From NCBI RefSeq assembly GCF_003574445.1, contig NZ_KZ984552.1:62001-126000 (forward strand): a DNA stretch of 64,000 bases, in the 5' to 3' direction. The translations under genes were made by a program, and so were the position numbers. Under the pieces are notes generated by a model. The model did no database searches, was not told where the DNA came from, and saw only the letters and a list, made by a program, of their open reading frames with translations. Numbering within the stretch: position 1 is the first letter of the stretch; each line of letters opens with the position of its first letter. Shown here one piece after another: positions 1-7,556 of the stretch. This DNA comes from Streptomyces sp. YIM 130001 (GTDB lineage: Bacteria > Actinomycetota > Actinomycetes > Streptomycetales > Streptomycetaceae).

Positions 1-425
1 CCGAGGTCCTCCGCGATGCTCATCAGGACGTTGCTGACCGGCTCCGGCGAGGAGTTGATCGCCATCCGTGTCCCAGCCTTCACCAGATGGCTCACCAAGG
101 CGGTGGAGCCACCGACAGCGCCTGCGGTGATGTCGCTGAGCGAGCCGCTCTGACCGGCCAGCAGGGCGCCGACGACCGTACCGGACACCGGCCGGATCAC
201 GGTGTGCACGGAGTCCCAGAGGGAGTCCACCAGCGGGATCTTGTCCGCGACGGCCTCGCACAGGAACAGCACCCCGGCCACCACCAGGACGTCGGTGCGC
301 TGCAGAGACTCGGGCACTTCGTCGGTCAGACCCGTCGCGCCGAACACACCGAGCAGCAGGACGACGGCATAGGCGTTGATCCCGCTCGCCCAGCCACTGG
401 TGAAAACCAAGGGGAGTACGGACAC
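1..425 (-). CDS. DUF4126 membrane protein, 3' end cut off by window
   Basis: The reverse strand is open from a GTG at 425 to the window edge, giving about 141 residues. It begins VSVLPLVFTSGWASGINAYA and continues with hydrophobic stretches (VVLLLGVFG, VLVVAGVLFLCEAVADKIPLVDSLWD) and a Gly/Ser/Ala-rich segment typical of DUF4126 integral membrane proteins. The function of the family is unknown to me. The frame stays open upstream of this GTG and no clear Shine-Dalgarno sequence is visible, so the true start could be further right; another in-frame GTG lies 45 nt upstream. The stop codon is outside the window. The gene is separated from the TetR operon by two strong hairpins, so it is probably its own transcription unit. 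Confidence 0.7.
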   Translation of the reverse strand, partial: MSVLPLVFTSGWASGINAYAVVLLLGVFGATGLTDEVPESLQRTDVLVVAGVLFLCEAVADKIPLVDSLWDSVHTVIRPVSGTVVGALLAGQSGSLSDITAGAVGGSTALVSHLVKAGTRMAINSSPEPVSNVLMSIAEDL

Positions 426-480
426 GGAGGTGATCGTAACCAGTGCGGTCGGGCTGCGGCTGAGGTGAACCACACAGGCT

Positions 481-496
481 TGAGTATCCGTACTCA
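481..496. promoter_or_regulatory. Inverted repeat upstream of the DUF4126 gene
   Basis: TGAGTA-TCCG-TACTCA is a perfect 6-bp inverted repeat about 55 nt before the assigned DUF4126 start. A third half-site (TTGAGTA) lies at 506-512. This geometry fits a dimeric regulator site. No regulator can be assigned from the sequence. Confidence 0.35.
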
Positions 497-755
497 GGGG
501 CCCAGTTGAGTAGCCGAGCGGATGGGCTCCGACCTGCGCGGACGGAAGAGTGAGGGGCACGGAAAGGGGCGCTGCGCCGGAACCGCCGACACGGGGCGGC
601 GGAACGGCGCGGCACCCCGGCCGGAACGGGGTGTTCCCGCTGACCACGGGGGCGGCCCGGAACCCACGGGACTCGCCAGGACGGCGTCCGGGGGTCCGGA
701 GATCCGGCCCCGAGGGAGCACCACGGGGGATCGGGGGACAGCACGGGGGATGCGC

Positions 756-797
756 TGGTCCGGTGCGGCTCGACAGTGATCGAGCCGCACCGGACCA
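756..797. terminator. 18-bp perfect hairpin
   Basis: Two 18-nt arms (756-773 and 780-797) are exact reverse complements around a 6-nt loop, cagtga. There is no T tract on either side, as is common for Streptomyces terminators. It lies beyond the 3' end of the leftward TetR operon, and its left side faces the start of the DUF4126 gene, so it probably insulates the two units. Confidence 0.6.
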
Positions 798-850
798 GCT
801 CCCGTTCTCGTGCCCCACGCGCGCGTGGACGTTCACGCACGGGATGCGAT

Positions 851-876
851 CGCCCTCTACGCGCGCGTAGAGGGCG
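851..876. terminator. 26-bp perfect palindrome just after the TetR stop
   Basis: The sequence from 851 to 876 is identical to its reverse complement, arms cgccctctacgcg and cgcgtagagggcg. It starts 15 nt beyond the tetR stop codon on the transcribed side. As RNA it would form a GC-rich hairpin with a tight tip, consistent with operon termination. A dyad DNA-binding site is the alternative reading. Confidence 0.5.
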
Positions 877-890
877 ACTACCGGAGGCGG

Positions 891-1547
891 TTACGGGCGG
901 GTGCCGGCCACCCGTCCCTGGATCAGCCGGGACAGTGCCGCGTGGACATCGTCGATGGTCCGCTCGGGCTGGAACGCCTGCCAGTCCAGCGCGGCCACGA
1001 GCACCATGCCGACGAGAGCGGCCGCGGTCAGCGGGATGTCCAGCTCCGAGCTGAGCTCGTCCGCCGCCACGCCCTCGCGCAGCACTTCCTCGACGACTGC
1101 CACCGCCTGCTGCCTGACGACCAGGAGTGTCGACTGCCAGGCGCGGTTCGTGCGCCACAGTTCGGCCACGTACAGCTGCGTGAAGGCCGGATAGGTGTCG
1201 ATGAACCCGAGCCCTGCGCGGATCATGGCGTCCAGGGCGTCGACCTTGCTGCCGCCGCGCTCGGCCGTTTCGTCCGCGGCGCGCTGCAGCGACTCGGTCA
1301 ACAGGCCGACGCCGTACCGCAGCAGCTCCTCGAAGAGCTCCGCCTTGCTGGCGAAGTTGTAGTAGACCGTGCCCTTGGCGACCCCGGCGCGCTCGGCGAT
1401 CTCGTCCACCGTCGTCGCGGAGAAGCCCTGTTCCGCGATGAGGGTCACCGCCGCCTCGTAGAGCTTCGCCCGGGTGGCCTGCCGCCGTGTGCCGCTGCTG
1501 TCCATGGGCTTGATTCTCACAGGTCGCCCGGACGCCACCGTGCTCAC
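891..1547 (-). CDS. TetR-family transcriptional regulator
   Basis: This 218-residue protein has an N-terminal TetR DNA-binding domain (about residues 15-75): RAKLYEAAVTLIAEQGF, then the helix-turn-helix TTVDEIAERAGVAKGTVYYN. The helical C-terminal part is the presumed ligand and dimer domain. GTG at 1547 is chosen because it overlaps the stop of the preceding permease gene by 4 nt (GTGA), implying coupling; an ATG at 1505 is the alternative. It is the last gene of a three-gene operon and very likely represses it through the palindrome at 4597-4622. The ligand is unknown; autoregulation of an exporter-like operon suggests a toxic small molecule or lipid-active compound. Confidence 0.9.
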   Translation of the reverse strand: MSTVASGRPVRIKPMDSSGTRRQATRAKLYEAAVTLIAEQGFSATTVDEIAERAGVAKGTVYYNFASKAELFEELLRYGVGLLTESLQRAADETAERGGSKVDALDAMIRAGLGFIDTYPAFTQLYVAELWRTNRAWQSTLLVVRQQAVAVVEEVLREGVAADELSSELDIPLTAAALVGMVLVAALDWQAFQPERTIDDVHAALSRLIQGRVAGTRP

Positions 1548-3628
1548 AGCGAAAGCTCCGGGTGCAGCCGGTCCAGGGTCCACACCTGCTTGCGCCGGGC
1601 CGACCAGGCCGTCAGTGCGAGGGCGGCGAGCGTGAACGCCAGGAGGACCGCGGTCGCCTGCCACACCGGCCCGAGCCCGCCGCCGGTGATCAGCCGGCGC
1701 AGCGCCTCGACCACGTACGTCATCGGCAGGAACGGATGCAGCGCGGAGAAGAAGCCGGGGCTCGTCTGTACCGGGTAGGTGCCGCCCGCCGACGTCAGCT
1801 GCAGCATCAGAGCGGCGAGGACGAGGATCCTTCCGGCCGCCCCGAACCGCGCGTTCAACCACTGCACGATCGCTGCGAAGCAGCCGGTGACGAGCAGCAG
1901 GAAGCCCACCGTGCCCGCCGCCCGAGCCATCTCGAGGCCGAGTGCCCAGTGCAGTACGGCCATCAGCGCGCAGGTCTGCAGGACGCCGAGGGCCGCCACC
2001 GGCAGCCAGCCGGCCACGGTGATCCGCCAGGCCGAGGCACCGGTCGCCAGCGCACGCCGGTTGAGGGGCTGGATGATCATGTAGGCGACCATGGCGCCCA
2101 CCCACAGCGACAGCGGGATGAAGTACGGCGCGAAACCGGTGCCGTAATTGGGCGCCGCATGCAGGGACTTCGAGGCCAACTGCACCGGATCGGCCATCGC
2201 TTCGGTACGAGCGTCCCGGTCCTTCTCGTCGTAGTCCGGTATCTGCTCGACGCCGTCGTGCAGCCCGCCCGCGAGTTCGCCCGAACCGTCCACTAGGCGG
2301 AACATCCCGCCGTCCAGATCCTTCGCCCCCGACTTCAGCCGGCCGACGCCGCTGTCGAGGTCCTTGGAGCCGCTCTTGGCGTCTCCCAGGCCGGTGTGGA
2401 GGCGCTCGGCGCCCTTGGCCACGTCCTTCGCACCGCGGTTCAGCTTGTTGATCTTGGAAACGGCGTCGTCGAGGTCCCCGGTGAGATCCGGGGCGTGGTC
2501 CGCGAGGGCGTCCGCCTGCTTCTGCAGCTTCTTCAGGTGGCCGTCGAGCGTGCTGATGTCGCCGCCGTAGCCCTGCACCACTTCGTTCACGTCGTCGGCG
2601 ACCGTGGAGACCTCCGCGGCCGCCTCCTTGGCCTTCTTGAGCTGCGGGCAGCCGGCATCGGGCACGGGGGTGCCGACGCACCGGTCCCGGTGGATGCCGT
2701 CCAGTGCCTCGGAGGCCTCGCGCGCCTTCTCGGCCGCGTCGGGGGAGCGTTCCACCAGCGTGTTCAGGTGGCCGCGGACGACGCCTGCGGAGTCGGAGAC
2801 CAGGCGGGCGCTGTCCGCGATCGTGCCGCTGTTCTTCTCGAGGAAGGGCCGTACCTGGTCCGCCACGCCGTTGACCCGGTCGGCGAGAGTCTGGGTGCCG
2901 TCCGCGACCTGACCCGATCCCGACTCCAGACGGCCCGCTCCCTTGTTCAACTCCTTGAGCCCACCTGCGAGTTCGCCGCTGCCCTGTTTGGCGTCCTTGA
3001 GGCCGTCGGCGAGCTTCTTCGAGCCGCGCTTGGCCTCCCCGGCGCCGTCCTTGAGCTTGTCGGCACCCTCGGCCGCTTCCTTGGTCTTGCCGTGGATGTC
3101 CGAGAACGAGATGAAGATCTTGTCGAGGAACGACCGCGCCGATTTGCTCGACGCCGCGGACCGCACCTCCGAGAACACCGTCCGGGAGATCTGCCCCACG
3201 ATGTAGTTGTTGGCGTCGTTGGTACTCACCTGCAGCGCGCCCGTCTGCGGGCTCTGCGACGAACTCGACGCGATACGGCGGCTGAAGTCCTCGGGCATCG
3301 TGAGCGACAGGTAGTACGAGCCGTCCTCGACCCCCTTGCGGGCTTCCGCGGCGCCCACTTCATGCCACTGGAAGGTGTCGCTGTCCCGCAGCGCATCGGC
3401 GATCCCGTCACCCGCCTTGACCTGCTCGCCACCGGCCCGCGCCCCCTGGTCCTCGTTGACGAGCGCGACCGGTATCCGGTCGAGGCGGCCGTACGGGTCC
3501 CAGAACGACCACAGGTACAGCGCCCCGTAGAGCAGTGGCAGCAGCATGATCGCGACGAGGGCCGCCCGGGGGAGGCGGCCCCTGCCGAACCGCTTCAGCT
3601 CAAGCGCGGCCAGTTTCGGCGAACGCAT
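1544..3628 (-). CDS. YhgE/Pip-family membrane protein, ABC-2 permease-like
   Basis: This 694-residue protein starts MRSPKLAALELKRF and has one N-terminal membrane helix (LVAIMLLPLLYGALYLWSFW). A long extracytoplasmic region follows, with Gly-spaced heptad-like repeats (KKLADGLKDAKQGSGELAGG, KDLDSGVGRLKSGAKDLDGG), then about five C-terminal helices (LSLWVGAMVAYMII to TATAVLLAFTLAALALT). This layout is that of YhgE/Pip proteins, related to ABC-2 exporters and phage-infection proteins. It overlaps the upstream ATPase gene by 29 nt and the downstream tetR by 4 nt, so all three are co-transcribed. The transported substrate is unknown. Confidence 0.88.
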   Translation of the reverse strand: MRSPKLAALELKRFGRGRLPRAALVAIMLLPLLYGALYLWSFWDPYGRLDRIPVALVNEDQGARAGGEQVKAGDGIADALRDSDTFQWHEVGAAEARKGVEDGSYYLSLTMPEDFSRRIASSSSQSPQTGALQVSTNDANNYIVGQISRTVFSEVRSAASSKSARSFLDKIFISFSDIHGKTKEAAEGADKLKDGAGEAKRGSKKLADGLKDAKQGSGELAGGLKELNKGAGRLESGSGQVADGTQTLADRVNGVADQVRPFLEKNSGTIADSARLVSDSAGVVRGHLNTLVERSPDAAEKAREASEALDGIHRDRCVGTPVPDAGCPQLKKAKEAAAEVSTVADDVNEVVQGYGGDISTLDGHLKKLQKQADALADHAPDLTGDLDDAVSKINKLNRGAKDVAKGAERLHTGLGDAKSGSKDLDSGVGRLKSGAKDLDGGMFRLVDGSGELAGGLHDGVEQIPDYDEKDRDARTEAMADPVQLASKSLHAAPNYGTGFAPYFIPLSLWVGAMVAYMIIQPLNRRALATGASAWRITVAGWLPVAALGVLQTCALMAVLHWALGLEMARAAGTVGFLLLVTGCFAAIVQWLNARFGAAGRILVLAALMLQLTSAGGTYPVQTSPGFFSALHPFLPMTYVVEALRRLITGGGLGPVWQATAVLLAFTLAALALTAWSARRKQVWTLDRLHPELSL

Positions 3629-4583
3629 CTGCCGCCCCCTCTTCGGTCTCGGTGTTCTCGGTGTTCTCGGTCTTCTTCGAGGTCTCCGGCGATCCCGGGA
3701 TCGCCGAGGGCGTCGACGCGGCCGTACGCGCGGAGTCGCGCGTGGCCGACGGGGGAGCGGTGTCCACGCGGACCGCGCCCGCCGGGGACTCGCTGCACAC
3801 GGCGAGCACCGTGGTGCCGTCGGCGGCGATCGACCCGAGGAGCTCCCAGGCGGCCTCCCGCTCGGCGTCCGACAGCTTGAGGTCCAGGTCGTCGACGCCG
3901 ACCAGACGCGGCTCGCCGATGAGGGCCAGCGCGAGGGACAGCCGCAACACCTCGAGGCGTTCCAGATCCCGCACGGGCGTCCGCGGGCCCTTGGGCAGGG
4001 TGTCCAGGTCCAGGCCGACGGCCGCGAGGGCGGCTTCCTGGCGGTCCCGGACCGCGGTGGACCGACGCGAGCGAGCGGTGAACAGTTCGGCGGTGAACAG
4101 CTCACGGACGGATCCGCCGAACCGGCGCTGCAGCAGGGCCCGTTCACGTAGCTGTTCGTGGACCGTCAGAGCCGGTTCGAGATCCGTGACCCCGGGGACC
4201 GGGCCGAGTGCGGTGAACCTGCGTACGGCCGCCATCCGGCGAGGCAGCGCCATCCGCCCGACCGCGGCCGTGCCCTCGGTCGGCCGCATCCGGCCGGTGA
4301 GCGCCAGCAGCAGGCTGGTGCGCCCCGAGCCGGACGGCCCCTGCAGTGCGATCACCGAGCCCGGTTCCGCGTCGATCGAGATCCCCCGGAACGCCCATCC
4401 GCGCGGGCCCTCGAGCCCGAAACCGTCGGCCTTCACACCAGCCCCTGTCGCGGGCTCCTCCGTCGCGCGTGCCCCTGCGGGGGAGGGCTCCGTGACGGAA
4501 GTGGCTGCGGGCGCTGCCGGCGCGGCGGAGACGGCTCCCGCCCCGCTGTCGGACGTCTCGTCTTCGCTCTCGGACGCTGCCAC
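3600..4583 (-). CDS. Degenerate ABC-like ATPase, partner of the YhgE/Pip protein
   Basis: This 327-residue protein has an Ala/Ser/Glu-rich N-terminus (about 1-50), an ABC nucleotide-binding fold, and a low-complexity C-terminal tail (about 285-327). The P-loop is GPSGSGRTS at 82-90, with Arg88 where the Walker A lysine should be. No LSGGQ signature is visible (DLERLEVLRLSLALAL occupies its place), and the Walker B region reads LVGVDDLDL without the catalytic Glu. The GTG start at 4583 follows a strong GGGAGGG site, and the operator palindrome lies just upstream. It may assemble with the membrane partner but hydrolyse ATP poorly or not at all. Confidence 0.8.
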   Translation of the reverse strand: MAASESEDETSDSGAGAVSAAPAAPAATSVTEPSPAGARATEEPATGAGVKADGFGLEGPRGWAFRGISIDAEPGSVIALQGPSGSGRTSLLLALTGRMRPTEGTAAVGRMALPRRMAAVRRFTALGPVPGVTDLEPALTVHEQLRERALLQRRFGGSVRELFTAELFTARSRRSTAVRDRQEAALAAVGLDLDTLPKGPRTPVRDLERLEVLRLSLALALIGEPRLVGVDDLDLKLSDAEREAAWELLGSIAADGTTVLAVCSESPAGAVRVDTAPPSATRDSARTAASTPSAIPGSPETSKKTENTENTETEEGAADAFAETGRA

Positions 4584-4596
4584 GCAATCCCTCCCC

Positions 4597-4622
4597 TTTT
4601 GAACTGACCGGTCAGTTCAAAA
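4597..4622. promoter_or_regulatory. 26-bp perfect palindrome, presumed TetR operator
   Basis: The core GAACTGACCGGTCAGTTC is flanked by tttt and aaaa, making a perfect 26-bp dyad. On the reverse strand a -10-like TACTCT (4627-4622) overlaps its edge, and the GGGAGGG ribosome site of the ATPase gene begins immediately after it. A repressor bound here would cover the transcription start. The regulator encoded at the operon's end is the obvious candidate; this is inference. Confidence 0.8.
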
Positions 4623-4795
4623 GAGTAGTGGTACGCCCCCGTCGACCCGCGACCGCCCCCTCGTCCCCGCCCCACGCATCTCCAGTCGAACCCTTGAGCG
4701 GGCGAAAAGTGCAGGTCAGGGCCAATTGTCAGTGGCGTACTTCACGATGAGGACATACGGCCACGATGCCGTCACACGACGACAGGAGGTTCGTC

Positions 4796-5326
4796 ATGGC
4801 CAGTTCGTCCGCAGCCGCCGCCCACCGGCGCCGCGCCCCCGGCCCTGCCCCCTCACTGAACGGTCCGGCACACGACGTCCACCCCGTACTGCGGCGCTCC
4901 TCGGCGCCACCCGCCGCCCTCGACCTGCTCGCGCAGGCGCGCACCGGTCTCGACGAGGCAACCGCCTTCGAGACGTCCAACGAGCGCTACGCGGCCGCCC
5001 ATCTCGCCGCCCTGCGTACGGCCGCGGCAGTGCTCGCCGCACGCGGCCGCCCGGAACCGGCCTCGCGGCGCCGGGCGCGCATCCGCAGCGCCTGGGAAGT
5101 GCTCCCGGAGATAGCGCCCGAACTGACCGAGTGGAGCGCCCTTTTCGCCTCCGGTGCCCGCCGCAGGGCGCGCGCCGAGGCCGGAATCCGCGGCGCCGCC
5201 AGCACCCGGGACGCCGACGACCTGCTGCGTGACGTCGCCATGTTCCTGCGCCTCGTCGAGCGGATGCTCGTCCTGCAGCCGGCGCTGCCGCAGCCGCGCT
5301 CGCCCGAGCGGCCGGACGCGGGATGA
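4796..5326 (+). CDS. SAV_6107-type HEPN-domain protein
   Basis: This 176-residue helical protein starts MASSSAAAAHRRRAPG. The start is fixed by AGGAGG at 4784-4789, 7 nt before the ATG; an in-frame ATG at 4766 lacks such a site. The body (ALDLLAQARTGLDEATAFETSNERYAAAHLAALRTAAAVLAARGRP) matches the actinobacterial SAV_6107 HEPN family as I know it, including the AxxxxxSxxRYxAAHLAALR pattern. HEPN folds occur in nucleotide-handling and RNase proteins, but the Rx4-6H motif of HEPN RNases is not evident, so no nuclease activity is claimed. It is transcribed divergently from the ATPase operon. Confidence 0.75.
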   Translation: MASSSAAAAHRRRAPGPAPSLNGPAHDVHPVLRRSSAPPAALDLLAQARTGLDEATAFETSNERYAAAHLAALRTAAAVLAARGRPEPASRRRARIRSAWEVLPEIAPELTEWSALFASGARRRARAEAGIRGAASTRDADDLLRDVAMFLRLVERMLVLQPALPQPRSPERPDAG

Positions 5327-5517
5327 GGCCGGGTCGCGCCGGCGCCCCCACCTGGCCGGGCACGTGCCGGAAAGGGCACCTGACGGATGGCGGAGCCGCC
5401 CCGGGAAGGCAATAGGGTGGTGGGGGCCTGCAGCCTTCCCGCCCGTTGGGTGGAGCGGGAGGCCTCCCTATCGCTCCGCCGGACAAGAGGCGGTGCCCCG
5501 CCGAGGAGTCAACTGCC

Positions 5518-6288
5518 GTGTCGGACCCGATGCGCCCCCGCGCTTCTCTCCGTACCGCCGTCGTCTGGGACGTTCTCGAGGACGCTCTCGAGCGTCAGGT
5601 CAAGGCCGTCGGCCGGGAGTCGCTCGACGTACTCGACACCGGGGGCGGCAGCGGCAACTTCGCGGTGCCCGTGGCCCGTCTCGGGCACCACGTCACCGTC
5701 GTGGACCCGAGCCCCAACGCCCTCTTCGCTCTGGAACGGCGGGCCGCCGAGGCCGGCGTCGCCGAGCGGGTGCGCGGTGTCCAGGGCGACGCCCACGGCC
5801 TGTTCGACGTGGTCGGCCGCGGCGAGTACGACGCGGTCCTGTGCCACGGAGTCCTGGAGTACGTCGACGATCCGGCCGAGGGCCTGCGCAATCTCGTCGG
5901 CGCCCTCCGCGACACCGGCACGCTCAGTCTGCTCGCCGCAGGACTAGGCGGTGCCGTCGTCGCCCGTGCGCTCGCGGGGCACTTCGCCGAGGCCCGGCAC
6001 GCGCTCACCGACCAGGCCGGCCGCTGGGGCGAGGGCGACCCGGTGCCGCGGCGCTTCGGGGTCGAGCAGCTCACCGGGTACGTCGAGGACTGCGGCATGC
6101 GCATCGGAGCCGTACACGGGGTCCGGGTCTTCGCCGACCTGGTGCCGGGCGTCCTGGTGGACACCGAGCCCGGCGCCCTCGACGCCCTCCTGCAGCTGGA
6201 AGCGGCGGTGGCCGAACTGCCCGCCTTTCACGCGGTGGCGACCCAGTTGCATGTGCTCGGCGAGAAGTTCGCCGAGCAGTCCGGCTGA
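5518..6288 (+). CDS. SAM-dependent class I methyltransferase
   Basis: This 256-residue protein has a Rossmann-fold methyltransferase core. Motif I is LDVLDTGGGSGNFAVPVARL, then an acidic residue ending strand 2 (VTVVDPSP), motif II-like VQGDAHGL and motif IV-like YDAVLCHGVLEYVDDP. The Asp-Thr-Gly-Gly-Gly-Ser-Gly loop binds the SAM methionine and ribose. GTG at 5518 is preferred because GAGGAG lies at 5503-5508; the frame is open further upstream without a ribosome site. The substrate is unknown. It lies 191 bp after the HEPN gene and may be transcribed with it. Confidence 0.85.
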   Translation: MSDPMRPRASLRTAVVWDVLEDALERQVKAVGRESLDVLDTGGGSGNFAVPVARLGHHVTVVDPSPNALFALERRAAEAGVAERVRGVQGDAHGLFDVVGRGEYDAVLCHGVLEYVDDPAEGLRNLVGALRDTGTLSLLAAGLGGAVVARALAGHFAEARHALTDQAGRWGEGDPVPRRFGVEQLTGYVEDCGMRIGAVHGVRVFADLVPGVLVDTEPGALDALLQLEAAVAELPAFHAVATQLHVLGEKFAEQSG

Positions 6289-6574
6289 GGTCCGCGACCG
6301 CTCACTCCCCAGAATCGGTCCTGATCAGCAACGCAGCGGCAGATGGAGTAGGCCACAGGCGCCCCGATCCGGGCGCGGGCATCGTATGATCGAGGGAGAC
6401 CGTCCGGCATGACGGAACGGCTACCGGGGAATCAACGCCTCGGTGCGCCGGGCCACCATGGCGGTCCGGAATGGCGAATTGGCGTAGAGGGGCGGGTTTC
6501 ACGGGGGCGATTCCCTGCCTATCCTGGAGGGGACCCCCCGGTCGCCCCGGCGACTGCACGATGAGGAGGACTCC

Positions 6575-6994
6575 GTGCCGCTCTCGGAGCAAGAGCAGCG
6601 AATGCTCGAGCAAATGGAGCGAGCGCTGTACGCCGAAGATCCCAAGTTCGCGACAGCGCTTGAGGGAAGCAAGCTGCGCACGTACACCCGCAAGCGGGTC
6701 TACCAAGCGATCGCGGGCTTCCTGGTGGGTATCGCGCTCCTCATGGCCGGAATGGTCGCACAGCAGATCTGGATCAGCGTGGTGGGCTTCCTCGTCATGC
6801 TGGGCTGCGCCGTGCTTGCCGTGACCGGATGGCGCAAAGCCCCCAAACCTGGTGAGCAGCCCGCCGCGGGTGCCGCACCGGGAGCTCCGCAAGGTGGTGG
6901 ACAAGGCGGCCGCCGCCAGGGCAAGCAACGCCGGTCGATGATGAACCGGATCGAGCAGCGCTGGCAGCGTCGTCGGGACGAGGACGGCCGCTGA
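6575..6994 (+). CDS. DUF3040 membrane protein
   Basis: This 139-residue protein starts with GTG behind AGGAGGA (6563-6569). The N-terminus MPLSEQEQRMLEQMERALYA followed by DPKFA is the hallmark of DUF3040. Two adjacent membrane helices follow (about 47-66, AIAGFLVGIALLMAGMVA, and about 69-87, IWISVVGFLVMLGCAVLAV). The tail is Gly/Pro/Gln-rich and then strongly basic (RRQGKQRRSMMNRIEQRWQR), probably cytoplasmic. The function of the family is unknown. It lies just before the 7116-7147 hairpin, which may end its transcript. Confidence 0.88.
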   Translation: MPLSEQEQRMLEQMERALYAEDPKFATALEGSKLRTYTRKRVYQAIAGFLVGIALLMAGMVAQQIWISVVGFLVMLGCAVLAVTGWRKAPKPGEQPAAGAAPGAPQGGGQGGRRQGKQRRSMMNRIEQRWQRRRDEDGR

Positions 6995-7115
6995 GGCCCC
7001 CGCGGACGTGCCGTAGCCCCACGGCTGTGGTTCTTCGTGTGCGGCTCGGCCGTCACGCGTGGCTGCGGAGCCGTTGAGGTTTACGGAGTGCGCAGCGGAC
7101 GAAGCGAGTGTGAGT

Positions 7116-7147
7116 GAGGGGTACGCGCAGACAGGCGCGTACCCCTC
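7116..7147. terminator. 13-bp hairpin downstream of the DUF3040 gene
   Basis: The arms gaggggtacgcgc (7116-7128) and gcgcgtacccctc (7135-7147) are perfect complements around the loop agacag. It lies 122 nt after the DUF3040 stop, before the pseudogene remnant. There is no T tract. Confidence 0.55.
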
Positions 7148-7295
7148 AGACATGTCCGCATGAGCCTCACTCGCGTCCGGAGGCAGCGGCCCCGGACCGG
7201 ATCCGGGAGCCTCCCTGCCGAGCCGAGGCAGACACCGGCACGGCACGCGAGGCCATGAACGAGCACCTGCGGAACCCGCTCGGCCCAACCCGCCC

Positions 7296-7487
7296 GGACT
7301 GAATCAAACGGCCCGCACCGCCGCCAAGGATGCCGAGGACGCCGGACTCACCCACAACATCGAGGTGTGCAACCTGCCGGGAGCCGGCGGCACCGTCGGC
7401 CGCGGCCGGCTCGTCGGCGAACACGGCAACGGCAAGCGCGCGATGTCGACGGGCCTCGGCGTGGTCGGCGCCGCCCGCTCGAACCAG
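7296..7487 (+). pseudogene. Remnant of a TctC (tripartite tricarboxylate transporter) receptor gene
   Basis: One frame reads QTARTAAKDAEDAGLTHNIE, then VCNLPGAGGTVGRGRLVGEH and GNGKRAMSTGLGVVGA, ending about RSNQ. This matches the ligand-pocket region of Bug/TctC periplasmic receptors, where the family reads roughly NxPGAGGTVGLxRLV and GNGxLxMxMGLGVVGA. Only about 60 of some 330 residues remain. There is no start, signal peptide or continuation, and the weakly similar upstream stretch (LRNPLGPTRP, about 7267-7295) is out of frame. Hydrophobic family positions are Arg or Cys here. No tctA or tctB neighbours are present. I read it as a decayed fragment. Confidence 0.7.
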
Positions 7488-7514
7488 CGGCAAGAGCAAG
7501 GACAACCCCGCTCG

Positions 7515-7544
7515 CCCTCCGATGACTGGACTGCCGTCGGAGGG
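7515..7544. terminator. Hairpin after the transglutaminase gene
   Basis: The arms ccctccga (7515-7522) and tcggaggg (7537-7544) pair around a 14-nt loop, 13 nt beyond the stop of the leftward transglutaminase gene. It is the likely end of the moxR-DUF58-tgpA transcript. Confidence 0.45.
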
Positions 7545-7556
7545 GGAGCGTCGTCG

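Noticed and set aside
6289..6574. 286-bp gap before the DUF3040 gene checked for a small gene
   Set aside because: Short frames here have no ribosome site or recognisable product; only the leader of the DUF3040 gene is supported.
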